Positions 1-9,272 of a stretch of DNA of 64,000 nucleotides are shown piece after piece; the first letter of the stretch is position 1, and each line of letters opens with the position of its first letter. Position numbers and translations under genes: made by a program. Source of the DNA: an uncultured Pelagibacteraceae bacterium (GTDB lineage: Bacteria > Pseudomonadota > Alphaproteobacteria > Pelagibacterales > Pelagibacteraceae); contig CACOCP010000004.1 of assembly GCA_902625715.1 (NCBI GenBank), positions 43,351 to 107,350 of the forward strand, read 5' to 3'. A model generated the notes under the pieces. The model saw only the letters and a program-made list of their open reading frames with translations. It was not told the DNA's origin and did no database searches.

Positions 1-18
1 AATTTTTCAAATTTTAAA

Positions 19-1155
19 TTGAAATCAAACCTTCGTAAAAAAAAATATTTACTTAAAAAGATAAATAATAAAAATATTTTTCTAGAATTCCCTTTATTGA
101 AATCTCTAACTAAAGAATATCAAATGGGATATGAAAAGGGTTTAATAAAATCACTAAAAAATTATCAAAAAATAAATTTAATTGGTATGGGAGGTTCAAT
201 TTTAGGTACCCAGGCAATTTATGATTTCTTTAAGCATAGAATAAAAAAAAATTTTAATTTTTTCGATAATCTTCAAGCAAAAAAATTTGTTTCTTCAAAT
301 GAGAAAAAAATTAATATTTTAGTCTCTAAATCAGGTAATACACTAGAGACAATCTCAAATTTTAATATTTTGAGACAAAAGGAGAAAAAAAATAAAAATA
401 TTTTTATCACTGAAAAAAAAATAAGTTTTTTAACCACGCTTGCAAAGAAATTAAAAATTGAAGTTATTGAGCATAAAAATTTTATTGGGGGAAGATATTC
501 TGTGCTTTCCGAGGTTGGAATGTTGCCCGCAGAATTAATGGGGCTAAATGAAAAAAAATTTAAAAACTTTAACCAATTAATTAAAAATAAAAATTTTGTT
601 AATTCATTAATAGAAAATGTTTTAGCAATAAACCATTTTGTTTTTAACAAAAAAACTAACTCTATTATTTTAAATTATGATGAAAAATCAGATAGTTTTT
701 TTAGATGGTATCAACAATTGACAGCAGAAAGCTTAGGAAAAAAGGGAAAAGGTATTTTACCATTAATTTCAACAATGCCAAAAGATAATCATAGTCTTCT
801 TCAACTTTATTTAGATGGACCAAAAAATAATTTTTTTACTTTTTTTAGTGTAAGTGGAAAAAATTCTCCTAAAATTAATAATACAAATTTGAACAGTAAT
901 TTTAATTATCTTAAAAAAAAAAACTTGTACAAAATTTTAATATCACAAAAAAAGGCAACCGAAAATGTTTTCAATAAAAAAAAAATTCCTTTCAGATCAT
1001 TTAATGTTAATAATAGAAATGAAGAAACAATGGGTGAGCTTTTTAGTTTTTTTATTTTAGAAACTATTCTTTTAAGCCAGTTGATGAAAGTAAACCCTTT
1101 TGATCAACCCTCTGTTGAATTAATCAAAAAAGAAACTGTAAAAATATTAAGATAA
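19..1155 (+). CDS. pgi: glucose-6-phosphate isomerase, 5' end possibly beyond window
   Basis: Interconverts glucose-6-phosphate and fructose-6-phosphate in the cytoplasm. Visible sugar-isomerase motifs are GMGGS (about residues 56-60), SKSGNT (103-108), a GGRYSVLSEVG segment (158-167), the catalytic Glu in TAES (about 237) and His in DNHS (about 258), and a C-terminal FDQPSVELIK block. At 378 residues it is much shorter than the enterobacterial form (about 550). The first start is TTG, and the frame stays open to the window edge, so the true start may lie outside. It converges on rsmD with a 9-base overlap of the 3' ends. The family call is secure; the start is not. Confidence 0.85.
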   Translation: MKSNLRKKKYLLKKINNKNIFLEFPLLKSLTKEYQMGYEKGLIKSLKNYQKINLIGMGGSILGTQAIYDFFKHRIKKNFNFFDNLQAKKFVSSNEKKINILVSKSGNTLETISNFNILRQKEKKNKNIFITEKKISFLTTLAKKLKIEVIEHKNFIGGRYSVLSEVGMLPAELMGLNEKKFKNFNQLIKNKNFVNSLIENVLAINHFVFNKKTNSIILNYDEKSDSFFRWYQQLTAESLGKKGKGILPLISTMPKDNHSLLQLYLDGPKNNFFTFFSVSGKNSPKINNTNLNSNFNYLKKKNLYKILISQKKATENVFNKKKIPFRSFNVNNRNEETMGELFSFFILETILLSQLMKVNPFDQPSVELIKKETVKILR

Positions 1156-1710
1156 TTTTCCAAAGATTATTTTAGAAATACCATAGTTCTTTTCTCTTTG
1201 AACCAAAAAGTTTTCAGAAAATTTATCAATGGTTTTTTTATTTCTGTGTAATATTAATAGAGTTCGTTTATTGGCTAATTTTTTCTTTTTAATTTTATCA
1301 ATTATAGTTTCAATATTTTTATCCTTGAATGGTGGGTCCAAAAAAATTATGTCAAATTTATTATCAAATATATTTTTCTCACTAAATTTATAAGAGTCAC
1401 TTTGATATACACTTGCTTTTTTTAATAATTTAAATTTTTCTAAGTTCTTTTTTAAAAGCATATTTGACTGATGATAGTTTTCAAAAAATACAACTTTTTC
1501 AGCACCTCTTGACAAACATTCAATACCAAAGGATCCAGTTCCAGCAAATAAATCTAATATTTTGGCTCCTTTTAAATTTATAGTTTCATTATTTGAGTGT
1601 TCAATTATGTTAAAAATAGACTCTCTAACTCTATCTTTTAAAGGTCTAGTAGATTTATCGGTAGGCGCTAAAATTTTCTGTCCCTTAAGATAGCCTCCAA
1701 TTACACGCAT
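1147..1710 (-). CDS. rsmD: 16S rRNA (guanine-966-N2)-methyltransferase RsmD
   Basis: Methylates G966 of 16S rRNA during 30S assembly. The 187-residue protein has the RsmD N-terminus (MRVIGGYLKG, then RPLKDRVRESIFN), an AdoMet-binding DLFAGTGSFG loop at 53-62 and the catalytic DPPF motif at 125-128. Length is normal for the family. Its ATG immediately follows the purD stop codon, so the two are probably co-transcribed. The 3' end overlaps the end of the convergent pgi by 9 bases. Confidence 0.93.
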   Translation of the reverse strand: MRVIGGYLKGQKILAPTDKSTRPLKDRVRESIFNIIEHSNNETINLKGAKILDLFAGTGSFGIECLSRGAEKVVFFENYHQSNMLLKKNLEKFKLLKKASVYQSDSYKFSEKNIFDNKFDIIFLDPPFKDKNIETIIDKIKKKKLANKRTLLILHRNKKTIDKFSENFLVQREKNYGISKIIFGKLS

Positions 1711-2973
1711 CTAATCAATAGCCTTGAAACCAATATCTTTTCTAAAAAATCCACCACCCCAATTTAAATACTTAATTTTATCAATTGCTGATTTTCTAGC
1801 CTCTAAATAACTATCTGAAATACTCACAAAATTTAATACCCTCCCACCATTAGCAAATATTTTGTCATTTTTAGAAATTGTTCCTGCATGGAACATGAAA
1901 TTATTTTTGTCATTCTTAATTTTATTAAGATTTTGTATTTCAATGTTTTTTTCGTAACTTTCTGGATAACCCTTTGAACATAAAACAATAGATAAACTTT
2001 TTTTATCTGACCAATCTACATTAGATTGATTTAATTTTTGTTCACAACAAGCATTAATTATATCAAAAAAATCTGATTTTAGTAATGGAAGAATAGTTTG
2101 ACACTCTGGATCACCCATACGCACATTATACTCAATTAAAAATGGCTCATTATTTTTAATCATTAAACCTGCGTAAAGAAATCCAATATATTCCTCTCCA
2201 AAATCTTTTATAGCTCTAAAAGTAGGTTCAATAATTTTATCAATAATTTTTTTTTCTAAATCTTTATTTATCAAAGCTGATGGAGAATAAGCGCCCATAC
2301 CTCCAGTATTTTTTCCTGTATCATCTTCACCAACTCTTTTATGATCTTGTGCAGTGTTAAATTGTTTGAAACTTTTTCCATCTGAAATCACAAAAAAACT
2401 CATTTCTTCACCTTCAAGAAATTCTTCAATCACAATTTGATCAGCTTGTCCAAATTTTCCATTAAATATTTCTTTCACTGCTTCATTAGATTTTTCAAGA
2501 TTTTCACAAATATAAACTCCTTTTCCTGCTGCAAGGCCATCTGCTTTAATGACTATTGGAAATTTAACTTGGTTTAAATATTCAATAGATTCTTTCAAAT
2601 TTTTTAAAATGTTAAATTTTGCTGTAGGTATATTATATTTTTTACAAACATTTTTAGTAAACGTTTTTGATCCTTCAAATTGAGATAGCACTTTATTTGG
2701 TCCAAAAACTTTTATTTTTTTTCCTTGCAAAAAGTCAGCTATACCATCTACTAAAGGTTTTTCAGGACCAACAACTACTAATTCAATTTTATTTTTCAAA
2801 ATAAAATCATAAATGCTTTCAAAGTTTTCTAAATTTAAATTAACATTTTCAGCCAAATGACATGTACCAGCATTTCCTGGAATACAATAAATTTTAGTGG
2901 TTTTTTTTGATAATGATATTTGATTTACCAACGCGTGTTCTCTTCCACCACTTCCAAGAATTGCAATTTTCAT
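1711..2973 (-). CDS. purD: phosphoribosylamine-glycine ligase (GAR synthetase)
   Basis: Second step of de novo purine synthesis: ATP-dependent ligation of glycine to phosphoribosylamine. The 420-residue product starts MKIAILGSGGREHAL, the standard PurD N-terminus. An in-frame TTG start 7 codons further upstream is possible but less likely. The ATP-grasp segment KADGLAAGKGV sits at 143-153, and RMGDPECQ, typical of the metal/nucleotide site, lies near residue 285. It is transcribed with rsmD, and its start is 23 bases from the divergent DUF2093 gene. Confidence 0.95.
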   Translation of the reverse strand: MKIAILGSGGREHALVNQISLSKKTTKIYCIPGNAGTCHLAENVNLNLENFESIYDFILKNKIELVVVGPEKPLVDGIADFLQGKKIKVFGPNKVLSQFEGSKTFTKNVCKKYNIPTAKFNILKNLKESIEYLNQVKFPIVIKADGLAAGKGVYICENLEKSNEAVKEIFNGKFGQADQIVIEEFLEGEEMSFFVISDGKSFKQFNTAQDHKRVGEDDTGKNTGGMGAYSPSALINKDLEKKIIDKIIEPTFRAIKDFGEEYIGFLYAGLMIKNNEPFLIEYNVRMGDPECQTILPLLKSDFFDIINACCEQKLNQSNVDWSDKKSLSIVLCSKGYPESYEKNIEIQNLNKIKNDKNNFMFHAGTISKNDKIFANGGRVLNFVSISDSYLEARKSAIDKIKYLNWGGGFFRKDIGFKAID

Positions 2974-2996
2974 ATAGATATTTATATATCTCAATA

Positions 2997-3194
2997 ATGC
3001 AAAATAAGTTAGCTAAATTAAAATACCTTCCAAATAATTTTGAGATTATTGAGGAAGGCGACCATGTAATATGTTCTATATCTGGAAAGAAAATTCTTTT
3101 AGAAAATTTGACTTATTGGAATGTTGAAGAGCAAGAAGCATATTTTTCTTATAAAGAGGCTGCAGCTAAAAGAAATACTTTAAAAAAATCTTAA
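2997..3194 (+). CDS. DUF2093 domain protein
   Basis: A 65-residue protein starting MQNKLAKLKYLP. The core (NFEIIEEGDHVICSISGKKI, then LTYWNVEEQEAYFSYKEA) matches the small alphaproteobacterial DUF2093 family, whose function is unknown. The reading frame runs open further upstream, but this ATG matches the family N-terminus and leaves a 23-base gap to the divergent purD. A TATATA box at 2983-2988 would place transcription initiation close to the ATG, so the mRNA may have almost no leader and no Shine-Dalgarno sequence is seen. It ends 1 base short of the convergent lpxL. Confidence 0.85.
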   Translation: MQNKLAKLKYLPNNFEIIEEGDHVICSISGKKILLENLTYWNVEEQEAYFSYKEAAAKRNTLKKS

Positions 3195-3195
3195 T

Positions 3196-4056
3196 TTACT
3201 TTTTCCATCTGTCGTGGGTCCAAATCCATTGGAGTGGATTTTTTACTATCATTTGCTCGAGCACAGTGTTTAAAAACTGAGTAATTTCCTCAATAGTTTT
3301 ACTTTCACCTACTTTAATGGGTTTGGAAACGTACATTTTAAAATGAAATTTGCTTCTTCTTTCTATATAGATTGGAACTAGATCACATTTATATTTTTTA
3401 ACCAATTGCGCTGGGATAGTAGTTGTAGTTGCTAAACTACCAAAAAAATTTACTTTAGATCCTTCTCGAACTCTTTGGTCAATCATCAATGCAATAGACG
3501 ACCCTTTCTTTAGATTTTCAATTATTTCCCTTGTTCCTGAACGTCCTTTTTTAATTTGTTTTTTACAAATATATTTAATTCGAATTTTTTCCATAGTTTT
3601 ATTAAGGAAAATATTATTTAACGGTCGATAAATAGCAGATAAATCAATCCCATATTTTTCAATAATCATTGCCATCAATTCAAAATTATTAAAATGTCCA
3701 GATATGAAAACAACTTTTTTGTTTTTTAATTTAATTTCATCGAGGTACTGTTTTCCATCTACTTGGATATACTTTTCAAGTTTACCATTTCTAAAGTTTT
3801 TAATGAAAGGATATTCAGCAAAAATTCTTCCATAATTTCCAAATATTTCATCCGTAGATTGTTCATGAGTTTTTTTTAATGAGATATTAGATTTTTTTAA
3901 ATTATCTATAACTAAACTTTTAGATCTAAATAATGGTCCAAATGTTTTTCCAATAAAAAATCCAAAGTTTGAAGCCAATTTGTATCCCAAGATTTTAAAT
4001 ATGATTAACAATAAAGAAACTAAAACAAATTCAAAAAAATAAATTACGGTTTTCAT
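3196..4056 (-). CDS. lpxL: lipid A acyltransferase (LpxL/HtrB family)
   Basis: Transfers a secondary acyl chain onto Kdo2-lipid IVA at the inner membrane. The 286-residue protein has an N-terminal hydrophobic anchor (about 5-22), the acyltransferase HX4E motif (His121, Glu126 in GHFNNFE), then IYRPLNN, ALMIDQR and a C-terminal QWIWTHDRWK that are typical of LpxL/LpxM. It is last in the order msbA-waaA-lpxK-lpxL and overlaps lpxK by 4 bases (ATGA). Which acyl position it modifies cannot be told from sequence. Confidence 0.88.
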   Translation of the reverse strand: MKTVIYFFEFVLVSLLLIIFKILGYKLASNFGFFIGKTFGPLFRSKSLVIDNLKKSNISLKKTHEQSTDEIFGNYGRIFAEYPFIKNFRNGKLEKYIQVDGKQYLDEIKLKNKKVVFISGHFNNFELMAMIIEKYGIDLSAIYRPLNNIFLNKTMEKIRIKYICKKQIKKGRSGTREIIENLKKGSSIALMIDQRVREGSKVNFFGSLATTTTIPAQLVKKYKCDLVPIYIERRSKFHFKMYVSKPIKVGESKTIEEITQFLNTVLEQMIVKNPLQWIWTHDRWKK

Positions 4057-4976
4057 AAATTTTTGTTTAAAAAAATCTCAAACTTTTTTTGATTTAAGAT
4101 TTTTAGATCAACTTTAATAAATTTTATATTTTTTTTTTTAGAATTATCTAGTCTTAAATAATCTTTTTCAGAAGTAACTATTTCCAATCTTTTTTCTTTT
4201 GCAATACTTTTAATTTCATTAATGTCTTTATTAGAAAAATTATAATGATCAGCGAAAAATCTTTTTTCTTTAATTTTAAATTTGTACTTAATTAAAGTTT
4301 TTTCAAATTCTTCAGGATTACCTAGACCACAAAAAATTAGGTAATTTTTTTTTAAATTAAAAGATTTTAAATTTGTTGGTTTATACTTTGCATAAAAAAT
4401 TTTAATATTTTTATTAATTTTTTTAATTTTATTTTGAAATTTAATATTTTTTTTCTCTCCATTCAAAAATACAGCATCATAGTTTCTAATCTCAAATAAG
4501 CTCTCTCGTAAAGGTCCCGCAGGTATTAAAAAACCATTTCCAATGGTATGAGTACTATTAAAACAAGCAATTGATAAATCGTAATTTATCTTCTTTTCTT
4601 GCAAGCCATCATCACAAATTGCGATATCGAAATTTTTATTTTCGGCAGTTTTAATAGCTATATCTCTATTTTTAAAACATAGTAAATTTCCATTTTTTTT
4701 TAAAATTTTTTGTTCGTCTTTTTGATCGAGATAGTTTTTTTTTATAATTGTGGTTTTATATTTTTTTTTTAAAATATTATTAATTTTAATAACCAATGGT
4801 GTTTTGCCTGTCCCACCTAAATATATATTACCAACACATATAGTTTTAACTTTAAATTTCACCTTTGGTGATAATTTTTTCAAATTATTAAATAAAAACG
4901 TAAAGAAGGTTAATGGAAGAAGAATAAGTGAAATTAAATTAACAGTATCAAGATAAATTGGTCTCTTAATTTTCAT
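4053..4976 (-). CDS. lpxK: tetraacyldisaccharide 4'-kinase
   Basis: Phosphorylates the 4' position of the lipid A disaccharide precursor to give lipid IVA, at the cytoplasmic face of the inner membrane. The 307-residue protein has a membrane-associated N-terminus (about 10-32), the Walker A sequence GGTGKTP at 54-60 and the LpxK motif DDGLQ further on, followed by NGFLIPAGPLRE. It overlaps waaA by 1 base upstream and lpxL by 4 bases downstream, consistent with translational coupling in the lipid A operon. Confidence 0.93.
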   Translation of the reverse strand: MKIKRPIYLDTVNLISLILLPLTFFTFLFNNLKKLSPKVKFKVKTICVGNIYLGGTGKTPLVIKINNILKKKYKTTIIKKNYLDQKDEQKILKKNGNLLCFKNRDIAIKTAENKNFDIAICDDGLQEKKINYDLSIACFNSTHTIGNGFLIPAGPLRESLFEIRNYDAVFLNGEKKNIKFQNKIKKINKNIKIFYAKYKPTNLKSFNLKKNYLIFCGLGNPEEFEKTLIKYKFKIKEKRFFADHYNFSNKDINEIKSIAKEKRLEIVTSEKDYLRLDNSKKKNIKFIKVDLKILNQKKFEIFLNKNL

Positions 4977-6205
4977 TATATAAATTTATCTATTTCATAA
5001 ATATTATTTTTAAGAACTCTTTTACCCATTTCGTCTATTTTTTTTAATATTTTTTTTGAATGATTGTAATTAATTTTTTTTTTAATTAATTCGCAAACAT
5101 TATTTAAACTTTTTACTTTGCTTGCAATTTTAAGATTTAATAACAAATCATATACCTCTTTAAAATTATGAACAAATGGCCCAAAAATAATATAATTTTT
5201 TCCCCTTACAGGCTCTAAAGGATTTTGACCTCCATGATTAATTAAAGATCCTCCAACAAAACATAAATTAGATATTTCATAAAATTTACGAGCTTCTCCA
5301 TATGTATCAGCAATATATATATCTGTGGATTTACTTATTTTATTTCTAGATGATCTTGTAATTACATTTAATTGTTTGCTTTCTAAAAGTCTAACTATTC
5401 TATCAGTTCTATAGACATATCTTGGAATTATTACTGTAAGCAAATTATTAATACTTTTTTTAACTTTTTTATGAGCCTCAGAAATTAAATCCTCTTCATT
5501 GTCATGAGTACTAGCGCAACAAAAAATTTTTCTATCTCTAATTATCTTCTTAACATCAGAATTTGCCTTTGTTTTTTTTTCTCCAAAGTATTTTAGGTTT
5601 CCTGCAATTTTTATATTTTTTACTCCAAGCTTACTCAAATAAATTTTTGACTCTTTATTCTGTGGAAGTGCCAAAGTAATACTACTAAAGATTTTTTTTG
5701 CAAAATTTGGAAATCTTAACCATCTTTTATAACTTTTTGGTGTAATTCTTCCATTAATTAAAACTATGGGTATATTTTTTCTTTTTAGATTTTCAATCAT
5801 GTTTGGCCATATTTCTGAATCTATAAAAATCGCCACTTTTGGCCTCCAAAATTCCAAAAATTTATTTGTCAAATAATTTTCATCTATTGGAAAATATACG
5901 TGTTCAGTTTTTCTAAATTTTATTTTTTTAATAACTGATGCAGAACTTGTAGTGGTAGATGTGAGTAAAATTTTTTGGACTTTATTGTTTTTTTCTAAAA
6001 TTTTAATTATAGGGAGAATACTCATAATTTCCCCAACACTTGCTCCATGAAACCAAATTGTTTGGTTTTTATTATATTTTTTATAGATACAAAATTTTTC
6101 AAGAAATCTATTAAAATCCTCTTTTCCGATTATAATTCTTACAGCAAATATTATTGGTGAAAATAATAAAAAAGTTATTGCTAAAATTTCGTAAAAAAAA
6201 AACAT
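4976..6205 (-). CDS. waaA: 3-deoxy-D-manno-octulosonic acid (Kdo) transferase
   Basis: Adds Kdo from CMP-Kdo to lipid IVA. The 409-residue protein begins with a transmembrane anchor (about 5-25), followed by the WaaA signature HGASVGEI (53-60), an EIWPN motif, and the glycosyltransferase donor-site region GGSLINHGGQNPLEP in the last third. It sits between msbA and lpxK with 1-base overlaps on both sides, so all four lipid A genes are probably read from one transcript. Confidence 0.93.
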   Translation of the reverse strand: MFFFYEILAITFLLFSPIIFAVRIIIGKEDFNRFLEKFCIYKKYNKNQTIWFHGASVGEIMSILPIIKILEKNNKVQKILLTSTTTSSASVIKKIKFRKTEHVYFPIDENYLTNKFLEFWRPKVAIFIDSEIWPNMIENLKRKNIPIVLINGRITPKSYKRWLRFPNFAKKIFSSITLALPQNKESKIYLSKLGVKNIKIAGNLKYFGEKKTKANSDVKKIIRDRKIFCCASTHDNEEDLISEAHKKVKKSINNLLTVIIPRYVYRTDRIVRLLESKQLNVITRSSRNKISKSTDIYIADTYGEARKFYEISNLCFVGGSLINHGGQNPLEPVRGKNYIIFGPFVHNFKEVYDLLLNLKIASKVKSLNNVCELIKKKINYNHSKKILKKIDEMGKRVLKNNIYEIDKFI

Positions 6206-7947
6206 TAGTTTTCTTTAATTTGTCGATTATAAAAATTTTGATAAATCTCAGAATGTTTAAGTAAATCATTATGTTTACCTTGATCTATAACTTTTCCTTT
6301 ATCAAGAACATAAATAATATTTGAATTTAGAATTGTTGAAAGCCTATGGGCAATTACAATAGTTGTCTTATTTGAAACTAATTTTTCTAATGCCTTTTGA
6401 ATTTTTTCTTCAGTTTCAGAATCTAATGAAGATGTTGCTTCATCTAAAAGAATAATTTTGCTATTTTTTAAAAAAGCTCTCGCAATTGAGAGTCTTTGTT
6501 TTTCACCACCGGATAATTTAATTCCATTTTCACCAATTTTAGTCTCAAATTTATTTTCAAGTTTGTTTATAAAGTCAGTGCACATTGCCATATCAGCAGC
6601 TTTAAATATTTCATCATTTGAAGCATTAGGTTTTGCGTATTTGATATTATTTAAAACTGTATCGTCAAATAAAGTGGTGTTTTGATCGACGATTGAAATT
6701 TCTTTTCTAAGAGAGGAGAGTTTTACCTCTTGTATGTTTTGACCATCTACCTCAACTTTTCCAGAAATAGGATCATATATTCTCGGTATAAGGCTTAATA
6801 AAGTAGACTTTCCAGAACCACTATGACCAACAAGCGCTGTCATCTTATTTCCAGCAATATTTATATTTATATCTTTCAGTACACGGTTATCTAAATTACT
6901 TTCATAATTAAAATTTACGTTAATAAAATTAATTGAGCCCTCATTTAATTTCAGTTCTCCTAAACTTTCATTAGATGAAATATTATTTTTAGTATCTATT
7001 ATTGGTATAATTCTTTTACCAGCAGATAAACCTTGAAAAATTCCTACATTAATAGTCGCTAAAGATTTTACAGGTTGGTAAGCTAACATCATTGCCGCGA
7101 GAAAAGAAAAAAAATTATTAATATTGAGTTGTCCACTCATAATAAGTTTTCCAGAGCAGAAGATTAAAATTGCTATCATTATACCAGTTAGTATTTCCAT
7201 TATTGGAGTAGCTCTTATAAATACAGTTGCTATCTTGATAGATTTCTTCTTAAGATCATCAACAAATTTTTCAGACCTCTTATTTTCAAAATTTTCTCTT
7301 TGAAAAATTTTTATAACTTTATGATTTTTAAATAAGTCAATTAAGTATTTATTTAAGTCACCTGATTTTTCTTGTGCTTCTGTTGCAACTTTTCCCATTC
7401 GTCTCCCAAGTTTTTTTGCTGTAATCGAAGCAATTGGGATCATTATTATAGCTATTAGTGACAATCTCCAGTTCTGTAGAAACATTACTGTTAATAGACC
7501 AATAAGAGTTAAACCATCTTTAAAAAAACTCAAAAATGAATTGCTCAACATTCCAGTAATTTGATTTACATCAAAATTTAAATTTGAAATATATTTTCCA
7601 GAATGTTTATTCTCAATTTGTTGAGTATCTGCTTTAATAAAGGATGAAAGCATATCAATTTGAATTTTTTTCTTAACTTCTTCAGCAACATTTATCATTA
7701 TTACTTTTGCCATATACAATGAAATTCCTTTAGTAGAAAAAGCTAAAACAATTAAAATAGGAATTACAAATATTAAAGTTTGATCCTGATTAATAAAAAT
7801 TTTCTCTATTGCAGGATCTAAAAGCCAAGCAGTTGCAGATGTACTTCCTGCAACCAAGATAGAGAAAAATACAGCTAACAAAATTTTAATAATAAAAATT
7901 TTCGTATAGTCGTTGTATAATCTTTTTAAGATCTCTAAGTTAGTCAT
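6205..7947 (-). CDS. msbA: lipid A export ABC transporter, permease-ATPase MsbA
   Basis: Probably flips lipid A-core from the inner to the outer leaflet of the cytoplasmic membrane. This 580-residue half-transporter has six expected membrane helices in residues 15-310, then an ABC ATPase: Walker A GHSGSGKST at 374-382, signature LSGGEKQR at 478-485, Walker B LLDEATSSLD at 500-509, and the H-loop IAHRLS. Location directly upstream of waaA, lpxK and lpxL supports lipid A as substrate over a drug exporter. Confidence 0.9.
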   Translation of the reverse strand: MTNLEILKRLYNDYTKIFIIKILLAVFFSILVAGSTSATAWLLDPAIEKIFINQDQTLIFVIPILIVLAFSTKGISLYMAKVIMINVAEEVKKKIQIDMLSSFIKADTQQIENKHSGKYISNLNFDVNQITGMLSNSFLSFFKDGLTLIGLLTVMFLQNWRLSLIAIIMIPIASITAKKLGRRMGKVATEAQEKSGDLNKYLIDLFKNHKVIKIFQRENFENKRSEKFVDDLKKKSIKIATVFIRATPIMEILTGIMIAILIFCSGKLIMSGQLNINNFFSFLAAMMLAYQPVKSLATINVGIFQGLSAGKRIIPIIDTKNNISSNESLGELKLNEGSINFINVNFNYESNLDNRVLKDININIAGNKMTALVGHSGSGKSTLLSLIPRIYDPISGKVEVDGQNIQEVKLSSLRKEISIVDQNTTLFDDTVLNNIKYAKPNASNDEIFKAADMAMCTDFINKLENKFETKIGENGIKLSGGEKQRLSIARAFLKNSKIILLDEATSSLDSETEEKIQKALEKLVSNKTTIVIAHRLSTILNSNIIYVLDKGKVIDQGKHNDLLKHSEIYQNFYNRQIKEN

Positions 7948-7950
7948 GAA

Positions 7951-8817
7951 TTATAAAAGTTTCCCAATTAAAATATTGATAAATATTAACAAACCTAAAA
8001 AATTATTACTTTTAAATTTAAACAAACAGTCTAATGGTTCTCTTACATTAAGTTTGTATATTTGAAAAAAAATCAAATGCCCAATAGGCAAAAATAAAAA
8101 TAAAAAATAAAAATAATTAAAATTCATTAAAAGGCCTACTAAGATTAGAGCTCCAATAAAGATCAAATAACAAAAAGAAATAAATTTCTTTGGATCATTT
8201 TTAAATTTAATTGAAGTAGATTTAACTCCTATAATTTCATCATCTTTTATATCTTGGTATCCATAAATAGTGTCGTATCCCAGTGTCCAAAATATGGCTC
8301 CAAAATAGAAAATAATTGGAAGTATTGAGATTTCGTTAGTGACAGAAATCCATGCCAATACAAGACCATAATTGAAAGTAATTCCAAGAAACAATTGTGG
8401 CCAATATGTAAATCTTTTCATTAGAGGATAAGAGAATGCAAGTGGCATCGATAATAGTGCCATCCAAATTGTAAAAAAATTAAAATTAATTAAAACTAAA
8501 AAAGCAATCCCACATAGTATAAATGAATAAAAACTTGCTAGTTTTACAGATACTTTACCTGAAGCAATGGGTCTATTTTTTGTTCTTTCAACAAGTTTAT
8601 CAAAATTTTTATCCGTTATATCATTTACTATACAGCCAGCCGATCTCATTAACACAGCTCCAAGAAAGAAAAGCAGGATATAAAAAAAATATGTTTCAAG
8701 TTCACTAGTAAATTCATAGGCAATTGTAAGACCCCAAATACAAGGCCAAAAAAGAAGCATGTAGCCTATAGGCTTATTCAATCTTGTAAGTTCAATAAAT
8801 AATTTAAGGTTTAACAT
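7951..8817 (-). CDS. ubiA: 4-hydroxybenzoate polyprenyltransferase
   Basis: Prenylates 4-hydroxybenzoate, the first membrane step of ubiquinone synthesis. The polytopic 288-residue protein starts MLNLKLFIELTRLNKPIG. An in-frame TTG 7 codons upstream is an alternative start. The first Asp-rich motif is NDITDKNFD (65-73) and the second lies in YDTIYGYQDIKDD. The stop is 3 bases from msbA, so it may feed the same transcript although its pathway differs. Related prenyltransferases share this fold, but the NDxxDxxxD form and length fit UbiA. Confidence 0.9.
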   Translation of the reverse strand: MLNLKLFIELTRLNKPIGYMLLFWPCIWGLTIAYEFTSELETYFFYILLFFLGAVLMRSAGCIVNDITDKNFDKLVERTKNRPIASGKVSVKLASFYSFILCGIAFLVLINFNFFTIWMALLSMPLAFSYPLMKRFTYWPQLFLGITFNYGLVLAWISVTNEISILPIIFYFGAIFWTLGYDTIYGYQDIKDDEIIGVKSTSIKFKNDPKKFISFCYLIFIGALILVGLLMNFNYFYFLFLFLPIGHLIFFQIYKLNVREPLDCLFKFKSNNFLGLLIFINILIGKLL

Positions 8818-8856
8818 TAATTTACTTGTAAATAACAAAGGCTAGTTTCATAATCA

Positions 8857-8869
8857 ATTCGATTCGAAT
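8857..8869. promoter_or_regulatory. 13-base perfect dyad over a start codon, containing a GANTC site
   Basis: ATTCGATTCGAAT reads the same on both strands apart from its central base. It overlaps the ATG (8868) of the DUF2721 gene and contains one GATTC (8861-8865), a potential CcrM methylation site. It could be an operator, a small hairpin at the ribosome start site, or chance. Confidence 0.3.
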
Positions 8870-9272
8870 GAATATAGATTATACAGTTACAGCTTTAATG
8901 TTTCCTGCAATTCCCCTTTTAATGGGGGTTTACAGTAACAGATTTCATACTTTAAGCAGGTTGATTAGAGAACTTCATGACGAACATGTATATGAAAAAC
9001 ATATTCCCGCAGAATGGAAAAAACAATTTATTAACTTGAGTAGAAGAATTTCAATTTTAAGGTGGACTATAATGTTTGCTGCCTTTGGATTTTTATTTAA
9101 TATGCTTACAGTTTTTGCTCTTTACTTAAATGAATTATTTTTAGCGAGAGTAATTTTTGGTTCGTGCTGTTTATCAATGATTATATCTATTATTTTCTTT
9201 ATAAGAGAAATTCAAATATCTACAAATGCACTCAATTTGCACATGTCTGACATGGATGTAAAAATAGATTAA
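8868..9272 (+). CDS. DUF2721 family membrane protein
   Basis: A 134-residue integral membrane protein resembling the DUF2721 family, whose function is unknown. Hydrophobic segments lie at about 6-22, 64-90 and 93-112. Between the first and second is a charged cytosolic-type loop (HTLSRLIRELHDEHVYEK). It is a single gene divergent from ubiA, across a 50-base gap holding a perfect 13-base dyad. Its stop codon shares the tetranucleotide TTAA with the stop of the convergent quinone oxidoreductase gene. Confidence 0.75.
   Translation: MNIDYTVTALMFPAIPLLMGVYSNRFHTLSRLIRELHDEHVYEKHIPAEWKKQFINLSRRISILRWTIMFAAFGFLFNMLTVFALYLNELFLARVIFGSCCLSMIISIIFFIREIQISTNALNLHMSDMDVKID

Noticed and set aside
273..650. 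Minus-strand open frame opposite pgi
   Set aside because: Phe/Ile-rich antisense shadow caused by A+T richness and lysine codons.
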